Origin: Pseudomonas wadenswilerensis
Lineage (GTDB): Bacteria > Pseudomonadota > Gammaproteobacteria > Pseudomonadales > Pseudomonadaceae
Direction of reading: 5' to 3'
DNA: 64,000 nucleotides
NCBI RefSeq assembly: GCF_900497695.1
Contig: NZ_UIDD01000010.1
Coordinates: forward strand, 682,001 to 746,000
The stretch's first letter is position 1. Every line of letters starts with the position of its first letter. Of this stretch, positions 57,713 to 64,000 are shown one piece after another. The translations under genes and the position numbers were made by a program. A model generated the notes under the pieces. It was not told where the DNA came from and made no database searches. It saw only the letters and a list, made by a program, of their open reading frames with translations.

Positions 57713-58808
57713 TTACAGCCCTTGCTTGAGGCTGGCTTCCAGGTATTCGTCGATATCACCATCGAGCACCTTGTCGCAGTCGCTGCGCTCGATGTTGGTG
57801 CGCAGGTCCTTGATCCGCGAGGCGTCGAGCACATACGAACGGATCTGGTGACCCCAGCCGATGTCCGACTTGCTGTCTTCCAGGGCCTGGGAAGCGGCGT
57901 TGCGCTTCTGCATCTCCTGCTCGTACAACTTGGCCCGCAGCATTTTCATGGCGGTGTCCTTGTTGGCGTGCTGGGAACGTTCGTTCTGGCAGCTGACCAC
58001 GGTGTTGCTCGGTACGTGGGTGATACGCACGGCCGAGTCGGTGGTGTTTACGTGCTGACCACCGGCGCCCGAGGAGCGGTAGGTGTCGATGCGCAGGTCG
58101 GCCGGGTTGATCTCGATCTCGACCTTGTCGTCGATCTCGGGCGAGACGAACACCGCCGAGAACGAGGTGTGGCGACGGGCGCCGGAGTCGAACGGGCTCT
58201 TGCGCACCAGGCGGTGCACGCCGATCTCGGTACGCAGCCAGCCAAAGGCGTACTCGCCCTTGATGTGCACGGTGGCACCCTTGATGCCGGCGACTTCACC
58301 CTCGGACAGCTCCATGATGGTGGCGTCGAAGCCACGCTTGGCGGCCCAGCGCAGGTACATGCGCAGCAGGATGTTGGCCCAGTCCTGGGCTTCGGTGCCG
58401 CCGGAACCGGCCTGGATGTCCAGGTAGGCGTTGTTCATGTCCATCTCGCCGCTGAACATGCGACGGAACTCGAGCTTGGCCAGGGATTCTTCCAGGCCCT
58501 GGAGCACTTCGACAACGTCGTTGACGGCAGCTTCGTCGTTCTCTTCGACGGCCATGTCGAGCAGCTCGCGGGAGTCGACCAGGCCGCCGGACAATTCGTC
58601 CAGGGTATCGACGATCTGCGCCAGCATGGCGCGCTCGCGGCCCAGTTCCTGGGCGTACTCGGGCTTGTTCCAGACGTTCGGGTCTTCGAGCTCGCGGTTG
58701 ACTTCGATCAGGCGGTCATGCTTGTGATCGTAGTCAAAGATACCCCCGAATGGACTCGGAGCGCTCGGTCAGGTCCTTGATGGTGTTCAGGATCGGTTGG
58801 ATTTCCAT
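57713..58808 (-). CDS. prfB: Peptide chain release factor 2, with programmed +1 frameshift
   Basis: RF2 releases peptides at UGA and UAA codons. The gene starts at the ATG at 58808 (MEIQPILNTIKDLTERSE...), reaches an in-frame TGA after 24 codons at 58736-58734, and continues in the +1 frame to 57713, giving 364 residues. The downstream frame has the stop-codon recognition motif SPF (VRKSPFDSG) and the catalytic GGQ (GAGGQHVNTTDSAV). Cellular RF2 thus controls its own frameshift. lysS follows. Confidence 0.98.
58734..58750 (-). promoter_or_regulatory. RF2 autoregulatory +1 frameshift site
   Basis: The minus strand reads GGGGGTATCTTTGAC: a Shine-Dalgarno-like GGGGG, then TAT CTT TGA C. This is the classic prfB site in which CTT slips +1 when the TGA is read slowly. 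The downstream frame resumes as GAC TAC GAT CAC. Confidence 0.97.
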
Positions 58809-58865
58809 GGGCGGGCAGCTCTCGTGCGTATTCTGTAGAAAAGCCGGAGAGTATAGCTGAGTTAC

Positions 58866-58943
58866 AGCTTCAAGCGGCAAGCTACAAGCGACAAGAGGCC
58901 GGAGAAATGCCGGGCGCTGCGGTTTTTCTTGCCGCTTGAAGCT
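58866..58943. repeat. Long-arm inverted repeat upstream of prfB
   Basis: AGCTTCAAGCGGCAAG (58866-58881) and CTTGCCGCTTGAAGCT (58928-58943) are perfectly complementary over 16 bases with a 46-base spacer. Nested copies (GCTTGCCGCTTG, GGCAAGCTACAAG) extend the arms imperfectly. The unit resembles the CAAGC-rich dispersed intergenic repeats of pseudomonads. It fills most of the 153-bp gap between wspR and prfB and may serve as a terminator for the wsp operon. Confidence 0.8.
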
Positions 58944-58961
58944 TGCCGCTTGTGGCTGCTG

Positions 58962-59966
58962 TCAATCCACCCCAACCTGGTTGCGGCCATTGTTCTTGGC
59001 CAGGTACAGGCCCTTGTCCGCCGCCGAGATCAGCTGCCGGCAATGGCTGCCGATGCCCGGGGTCAGGGTCGCCAGGCCGATGCTCACGGTCAGGACCGAA
59101 TCGGGGTTGGGCATGGTGTGGGCGATGTTCATGGACGCTACGGTCTGGCGCAGTTTTTCTGCGACCAGGCGCGCGCCGCCGGGCGAGGTATTGGGCAGCA
59201 CCAGGGCGAATTCCTCGCCGCCGTAACGGGCCGGCAAATCGCTGGGGCGGGCGCAGGAAGCACGTATGGCCTCGGCCACCTTGCGCAGCGCTTCATCCCC
59301 GGCCAAATGGCCGAAAGTGTCGTTGAACGACTTGAAGTAGTCGACATCGATCATCAGCAGCGACAACTGCGCCTGTTCACGCATGGCCCGGCGCCATTCC
59401 AGCTCCAGGTATTCGTCGAAATGGCGGCGGTTGGAAAGCCCGGTGAGGCCGTCGGAGTGCATCAAGCGCTGCAGCACCAGATTGGTGTCGAGCAGTTGCT
59501 GCTGGCTGACGCGCAGGGCCCGGTAGGCCTCGTCGCGTTGCAGCAAGGTCAGGTAGGAGCGCGAGTGGTAGCGGATGCGCGCCACCAGCTCGATGGTGTC
59601 CGGCAGTTTCACCAGGTAGTCGTTGGCTCCGGCGGCAAAGGCCGCGCTCTTGACCAGTGGGTCTTCCTTGGTCGACAGGACGATGATCGGGATGTCCTGG
59701 GTGGCCGGGTTGTTGCGGTATTCGCGCACCAGGGTCAGGCCGTCCAGGCCAGGCATGATCAGGTCCTGGAGGATTACCGTGGGCTTGATCTGCACCGCCT
59801 GGGCCACCGCCTGGTGCGGGTCGGCACAAAAGTGGAAGTCGATGTTCTCTTCGTGAGCCAGGCCACGCCGCACCGCTTCGCCGATCATTGCCTGATCGTC
59901 GACCAAGAGGACCATCGCCGAATTTTCATTCATGGTCGGAAAACCGTCGAGCGGTAAATCATTCAT
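58962..59966 (-). CDS. wspR: Response regulator diguanylate cyclase WspR
   Basis: WspR makes c-di-GMP when phosphorylated by WspE and so links surface contact to biofilm formation. The 334-residue protein has a receiver domain with phospho-Asp D68 (VILQDLIMPGLDG), a helical linker and a GGDEF domain with the active site GGEEF at 249-253. The RxxD inhibitory site RPSD (240-243) is intact, so feedback by c-di-GMP is expected. It is the last gene of the wsp operon, 51 bp after wspF. MNENSAMVL eleven codons downstream is an alternative start. Confidence 0.95.
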   Translation of the reverse strand: MNDLPLDGFPTMNENSAMVLLVDDQAMIGEAVRRGLAHEENIDFHFCADPHQAVAQAVQIKPTVILQDLIMPGLDGLTLVREYRNNPATQDIPIIVLSTKEDPLVKSAAFAAGANDYLVKLPDTIELVARIRYHSRSYLTLLQRDEAYRALRVSQQQLLDTNLVLQRLMHSDGLTGLSNRRHFDEYLELEWRRAMREQAQLSLLMIDVDYFKSFNDTFGHLAGDEALRKVAEAIRASCARPSDLPARYGGEEFALVLPNTSPGGARLVAEKLRQTVASMNIAHTMPNPDSVLTVSIGLATLTPGIGSHCRQLISAADKGLYLAKNNGRNQVGVD

Positions 59967-60017
59967 GCGCTGTCACCTGGTCACTGCCGGCCAGCCGGCG
60001 TGGCTCAATACATATCG

Positions 60018-61031
60018 TCATTTTGGAAAAATTTCCATCAATCGCGAGGCGATTCGCTCCAGCGGGCGAACCTCCACGGCGGCGTCTATCGCGGCGGCTG
60101 CCTTGGGCATGCCATACACCGCGCTGCTCTGCTGATCCTGGGCGATGGTCAAAAAGCCCTGTTGGCGCATCAGCTTCAAGCCCTGGGCGCCGTCGCGGCC
60201 CATGCCGGTGAGCAATACGCCGACCGCGTCGCCGCGCCAGTAGCGGGCCACGCTTTCAAAAAACACATCGATGGAGGGCCGGTAGATCTCGTTCACCGGC
60301 TCCGCGGTGTAGGCCAGGTTGCCGTTCTTGAGCAGGCGGATGTGGTGATTGGTCCCGGCCAGCAACACCTGCCCCGGCTGCGGCGGCTCGCCTTCGCTGG
60401 CCAGGCGCACCGCCAGCCCCGAGGCGCTGCTGAGCCACTCGGCCATGCCGGCGGCGAACACCTGGTCAACGTGCTGGACCAGCACAATGGCCGCCGGAAA
60501 GCTCGTTGGCAAGGCCTTGAGCAGCACCTCCAGCGCTGCCGGGCCACCGGCCGAGGAACCGATGGCAACCAGGCCCTGACGTTGGGCGGCCTCACGCACC
60601 GGTGCGGCCATGGCCCGGGTCGGGCTGCTACGCTGCTGGCCGATCAGCCAGCCAATATTGAGGATCTTGCGCAGCAGCGGCGCTGCCGCCTCACGCGGAT
60701 CGCCAGCGCCCAGCGCCGGGGTGTCGACCACGTCGAGGGCGCCGTGGCCCATGGCCTCGAACACCCGGTGGACGTTCTGCTGCCGGTCGACCGTGACGAT
60801 CACGATGGCACAAGGGGTTTCGGCCATGATCCGCCGGGTGGCCTCGATGCCATCCATGATCGGCATGATCAGATCCATGAGAATCAGGTCCGGCAATTGC
60901 TCGGCACACAGTTTGACCGCTTCGGCGCCATTGCTGGCGACCCAGATCACCTGATGGGCCGGTTCAAAGGCCAACGCCCGGCGCAAAGCCTCTACGGCCA
61001 TGGGCATGTCGTTGACGATGGCGATTTTCAT
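60018..61031 (-). CDS. wspF: CheB-like methylesterase WspF
   Basis: WspF demethylates the WspA receptor and damps Wsp signalling; loss of WspF gives wrinkly, high c-di-GMP colonies in pseudomonads. The 337-residue protein has a receiver domain (D53 in LILMDLIMPIMDG) and a CheB catalytic domain with the Ser in GSSAGGP, His in LVQHVD and Asp in LLTGMGRDGAQG, all intact. The ATG overlaps the wspE stop by four bases (ATGA). The gene appears functional, so this strain is not a wspF-type wrinkly variant by truncation. Confidence 0.95.
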   Translation of the reverse strand: MKIAIVNDMPMAVEALRRALAFEPAHQVIWVASNGAEAVKLCAEQLPDLILMDLIMPIMDGIEATRRIMAETPCAIVIVTVDRQQNVHRVFEAMGHGALDVVDTPALGAGDPREAAAPLLRKILNIGWLIGQQRSSPTRAMAAPVREAAQRQGLVAIGSSAGGPAALEVLLKALPTSFPAAIVLVQHVDQVFAAGMAEWLSSASGLAVRLASEGEPPQPGQVLLAGTNHHIRLLKNGNLAYTAEPVNEIYRPSIDVFFESVARYWRGDAVGVLLTGMGRDGAQGLKLMRQQGFLTIAQDQQSSAVYGMPKAAAAIDAAVEVRPLERIASRLMEIFPK

Positions 61032-63301
61032 CCCTGCGCTCCCCCGATCAACTCGACGACAGCGTCGAGCAAGGCATCATCGTGAAAACTGGCCTTTGCC
61101 AAATAGTAGTCGGCCCCGGCGTCCAGTCCACGGCGACGATCTTCTTCGCGGTCTTTGTACGAGACCACCATCACCGGCAGCGATTGCAGGCGGCTGTCGC
61201 GGCGCAGCAGGGTGACCAGTTCGATACCGTCCATGCGCGGCATGTCGATATCGGTGATCAACAGGTCGAAATCCTCGCTGCGCAAGGCGTTCCAGCCGTC
61301 CATGCCGTCCACCGCGACGGCCACTTCATAGCCTTTATTGCTCAGTAGCTTGCGTTGCAGTTCGCGCACGGTCAGCGAGTCGTCGACCACCAGCACGCGC
61401 TTGCGCGCCGCCTCGCGCACACTGCGCTGACCGCGCTCGATGCGCTCCAGGCGGCCGGTGCTGAGGAGCTTTTCCACCGAGCGCAGCAGGTCTTCGACGT
61501 CAATGATCAGCACCACCGCACCGTCGTCGAGCAAGGCCCCGGCAGAAATATCCTGGACCTTGCCCAGGCGCGCATCCAGCGGCATCACCACCAGCACCCG
61601 CTCGCCGATCAGGCGTTCGACCGCCACGCCGTAGAGCATCTCGCGCTCGCGAATCACCACGACCTTGATGCTCTGCCCGTCCGCCTGACTTGGCGGGCGA
61701 TTGAGCAGCTGGCTGGCCGAGACCAGGCCGATATGCCGGCCCTCGTGCCAGAAATGCTGGCGGCCTTCGATCTGCACGATGGCTTCGGCCGGCAGCTCCA
61801 GGGTGCGTTCGATATGCGCCAGGGGGAAAGCATAGGCTTCAGCGCCGACCTCGACCACCAGGCTGCGCACTACCGACAGGGTCAGCGGCACTTCGAGGTG
61901 GAAGCAACTGCCCTGGCCGCTGGTCTGGGTCAGCTCGATCGAGCCGCGCAGCTGGCGGACCATATGCTGCACCGCGTCCAGGCCGACACCGCGCCCCGAC
62001 ACTTCGGTCACCCGGTCGCGCAGGCTGAATCCGGGCAGGAAGAGGAAGGTCAGCAGCTCGGCTTCGCTCATCTGCTCCACAGTCTCGGCGGGCGACAGCT
62101 GGCGCTCGACAATGCTCTGGCGCAAGTGCGCCAGATCGACGCCGCCGCCATCGTCGCTGATCTCCAGCACCAGCAACCCGGCCTGATGCGAGGCACGCAG
62201 GCGGATCTGCCCTTCCATCGGCTTGCCGGCCAGCAGTCGTCGCTCCGGCAGTTCGATGCCGTGATCAACTGCATTGCGCAGCAGGTGGGTCAGCGGCGCT
62301 TCGAGTTTTTCCAGCACGTCGCGGTCGACCTGGGTCTTCTCACCTTCGATTTCCAGGCGCACCTGCTTGCCCAGCGAGCGGCCAAGATCACGGACCATTC
62401 GGCTTTGCCCGGTCAGCACATCGGCGAACGGGCGCATCCGGCAGGCCAGCGCGGTGTCGTAGAGAAGCTGCGCACGCTGGCTGGCCTGCCAACCGAATTC
62501 ATCCAGGTCAGACGCCTGCTGCAAAAGGATCTGCTGGGTTTCCCCCAGCAAACGCTGGGCCAGGGCCAAGGCGTCCTGGACTTCCGGGCTCTGGCCAGTG
62601 CTTTCGAGTTGATGCTTGAGGCCATCCAGGGCACGGATACTCTGCCCGTGCATGCGCTTGAGGCGCTGCAGGGTGGCCAGGTAGGGCTTGAGCCGCTGGG
62701 TTTCGACCAGCGATTTGCTCGACAGGTCGAGCAGGCTGTTCAGGCGCTCGGCAGTAACCCGCAGAACCCGCTCGCCACCTTCGCCTGCGCGTTTGCCGCT
62801 GCGCACGGGCGCCGCTTCGACTTCAGGCTCAGGGTCGGCGGCTATGGGGTCAACCGGCAGCGGCTCGGGCAGTTGCATCGGCGGCGGCGCAAACGCAGGT
62901 GCCGGTACGGCGCTCGGGTCGAGCAGCGCAGCCATTTGCACCAGAAACCCCTCGACCGCGGCGTCGATGCTGACATCACCGGGCGTGGCGATGCGCATCA
63001 GCAGGTCAGTGCCCTGCAACAAGGCATCGATATGTTCCGGACGTAGCAGCAGCCGGCCTTCCTGAGCGCCGACCAGGCAGTCTTCCATCACATGGGCGAC
63101 ACTGACCCCGGCATCGACGCCGACAATCCGCGCCGCCCCCTTGAGTGAGTGAGCCGCACGCATGCAGGCTTCAAGCTGGTCGGCCTGGGTCGGGTTGCGC
63201 TCCAGCGCCAGCAGCCCGGCACTGAGCACCTGGGTCTGGGCTTCGGCCTCCAGGCTGAACAGCTCGAGCAACGAGGCGTCGCGCATTTGCTCTGGGGTCA
63301 T
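61028..63301 (-). CDS. wspE: Hybrid CheA-type histidine kinase WspE
   Basis: WspE phosphorylates WspR and WspF in response to the WspA-WspB/D complex. The 757-residue protein has an N-terminal Hpt domain with phospho-His H51 (RAAHSLKGAARIVG) and a Pro-rich linker. The dimerisation and ATPase domain follows (LLRNAVDHGIE, DDGGGVD, GRGVGLDAV), then a CheW-like coupling domain and a C-terminal receiver from about residue 634 with phospho-Asp D684 (LLITDIDMPRMDG). Both ends overlap neighbours by four bases (wspD and wspF). Confidence 0.95.
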   Translation of the reverse strand: MTPEQMRDASLLELFSLEAEAQTQVLSAGLLALERNPTQADQLEACMRAAHSLKGAARIVGVDAGVSVAHVMEDCLVGAQEGRLLLRPEHIDALLQGTDLLMRIATPGDVSIDAAVEGFLVQMAALLDPSAVPAPAFAPPPMQLPEPLPVDPIAADPEPEVEAAPVRSGKRAGEGGERVLRVTAERLNSLLDLSSKSLVETQRLKPYLATLQRLKRMHGQSIRALDGLKHQLESTGQSPEVQDALALAQRLLGETQQILLQQASDLDEFGWQASQRAQLLYDTALACRMRPFADVLTGQSRMVRDLGRSLGKQVRLEIEGEKTQVDRDVLEKLEAPLTHLLRNAVDHGIELPERRLLAGKPMEGQIRLRASHQAGLLVLEISDDGGGVDLAHLRQSIVERQLSPAETVEQMSEAELLTFLFLPGFSLRDRVTEVSGRGVGLDAVQHMVRQLRGSIELTQTSGQGSCFHLEVPLTLSVVRSLVVEVGAEAYAFPLAHIERTLELPAEAIVQIEGRQHFWHEGRHIGLVSASQLLNRPPSQADGQSIKVVVIREREMLYGVAVERLIGERVLVVMPLDARLGKVQDISAGALLDDGAVVLIIDVEDLLRSVEKLLSTGRLERIERGQRSVREAARKRVLVVDDSLTVRELQRKLLSNKGYEVAVAVDGMDGWNALRSEDFDLLITDIDMPRMDGIELVTLLRRDSRLQSLPVMVVSYKDREEDRRRGLDAGADYYLAKASFHDDALLDAVVELIGGAQG

Positions 63302-63963
63302 GACAGGCTCCGGTTCACGGCAGACAGCACTTGGTCTTCATCCAGCACACGGACACTGCGCCCGCGCCATTGCAGCACCGCTGCGGTAAAACGGGTTTCG
63401 CCCTGCTCTGCCGTCAGGCGGCCGGGGTCCAGGCCATGGATACCATCCACTTCGTCGACCTGGACCACCACCGAGCCGCCCGCAGCGGCAATGATCAACA
63501 TGCGCGGCATGACCCGCGCCGAGGTCGAGGCCGGCGCCTGGGATTCAAGGCCGAGCAGATCGCCCAGTGACAGGCACGGCACCAGCGCACCCCGTACATT
63601 GGCCACGCCATGCAGCACCCGCGAGCGCTGGTGCGGCAAGGAATGCACCTGCTGCAGCGGCGCGACTTCGACCAGGCAGCGGGTGGCCAGTGCCAACCAC
63701 TCCTCGCCCAGGCGAAACAGCAACAACGAGCGGCCGCTGCTGGCTTGCTCAGGCGCCTCGCTCTGCTCGTGGGCTTCCTGGGACAGCGAGTAACGGTCCA
63801 GCAGGCGCGTCGCTGCTGCCGCATAGACCTCGCAATTGCGGCAGTGAATATGTTCGTCGAGCAGCTGGCAACTCTTGTCGCCATGCACACCGATACGGTT
63901 CCAGCAGTCGTCGATGCTGGCGGCGTCACTGGCGACCAGTTGCACGTCGTTTTCACCCATCAT
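63298..63963 (-). CDS. wspD: CheW-like coupling protein WspD
   Basis: WspD couples the WspA receptor to the WspE kinase. The 221-residue protein has a Cys/His-containing N-terminal segment (CWNRIGVHGDKSCQLLDEHIHCRNCEVY), a short charged linker and a CheW domain (LLFRLGEEWLALATRCLVEVAPL...VLHGVANVRGALVPCLSLGDLLGL). That N-terminal CWNRIG...C..C segment is typical of WspD/CheW fusions in Wsp-like systems. It overlaps the wspE start by ATGA, and its ATG overlaps the upstream wspC stop. Confidence 0.93.
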   Translation of the reverse strand: MMGENDVQLVASDAASIDDCWNRIGVHGDKSCQLLDEHIHCRNCEVYAAAATRLLDRYSLSQEAHEQSEAPEQASSGRSLLLFRLGEEWLALATRCLVEVAPLQQVHSLPHQRSRVLHGVANVRGALVPCLSLGDLLGLESQAPASTSARVMPRMLIIAAAGGSVVVQVDEVDGIHGLDPGRLTAEQGETRFTAAVLQWRGRSVRVLDEDQVLSAVNRSLS

Positions 63964-64000
63964 TGTTCAGACTCCCGGTCGGCGCGCCGTGCGGCCCGCT
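63960..64000 (-). CDS. wspC: Last codons of wspC (CheR-like methyltransferase), partial
   Basis: Only 13 codons and part of another are in the window, reading RAARRADRESEQ and then a TGA at 63962-63960, which overlaps the wspD ATG. No motif is visible in this short stretch. The call rests on the wspC-wspD order known in Pseudomonas and the overlapping joint. Confidence 0.6.
   Translation of the reverse strand, partial: RAARRADRESEQ

Noticed and set aside
57713..58627. prfB as a 304-residue protein starting at 58627
   Set aside because: The true start is at 58808, with the programmed +1 frameshift restoring the full 364 residues.
1..64000. tRNA, rRNA, CRISPR arrays, prophage and integron features
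   Set aside because: I looked for tRNA-like TTCGANTC arms, spaced direct repeats, phage structural genes and attachment-site repeats and saw none that hold up; a tRNA scan was not possible.

Overview
The window is chromosomal DNA of a Pseudomonas, most likely from the P. putida group. The evidence is uniformly GC-rich coding sequence, gene order that matches (from memory) the P. aeruginosa PA3642-PA3704 neighbourhood and the P. putida dapC/dapD/plsB/wsp region, REP palindromes of the P. putida/P. fluorescens type, and the Wsp surface-sensing operon. I see no tRNA, rRNA, CRISPR array, prophage or integron. The only mobile element is one IS3-family insertion sequence.

Layout. (1) 1-14673, minus strand: one long envelope and translation gene train, read from rpsB down to rnhB: rpsB-tsf, pyrH-frr-uppS-cdsA-dxr-rseP-bamA-skp-lpxD-fabZ-lpxA-lpxB-rnhB. 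Many joints are 1-4 base overlaps. An S2-type leader, a promoter and two terminator-like hairpins mark the rpsB-tsf end. (2) 14845-19565, plus strand: map, glnD and dapC, divergent from rpsB. (3) 19573-20882: a REP pair split by an IS3-family element with 27-bp inverted repeats and a 3-bp target duplication. (4) 20885-26668: a Na+/H+ antiporter, an ArsC-like protein, dapD, and the csdA-csdE/tcdA sulfur-transfer and t6A-modification group. (5) 26958-36315: an ndvB-like glucan synthase, dapE, rlmA, a small acidic protein, a cold-shock protein, plsB, a YbaY-like lipoprotein and a DUF4197 protein. (6) 36394-42173: a MexJK-type RND pump with its divergent TetR repressor, then rsmJ. (7) 42269-47170: an undescribed protein with an internal duplication, an extensin-like protein, a PEP mutase-family enzyme, a DUF72 protein, a small protein, tsaB and adk. 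(8) 47428-52045: ppc, a small protein, and a DUF4398 lipoprotein plus an LptF-like OmpA lipoprotein behind a plausible AlgU-type promoter. (9) 52213-56011: a compact five-gene cluster (TetR, lipoprotein, MATCAP-like metalloprotein, alpha/beta-hydrolase lipoprotein, small membrane protein). This is my best candidate for an undescribed system. (10) 56112-58808: lysS and prfB, the latter with its programmed frameshift. (11) 58962-64000: wspR-F-E-D and the last codons of wspC, running off the right edge.

How the genes work together. Regions 1, 5 and 7 supply lipid A (lpxA/B/D), phospholipid (plsB, cdsA), undecaprenyl carrier (uppS), isoprenoid precursors (dxr), lysine/DAP (dapC, dapD, dapE) and outer-membrane assembly (bamA, skp, rseP). 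The Wsp genes convert surface contact into c-di-GMP. All function calls come from reading the translated sequence and recalling families; no database search was run.
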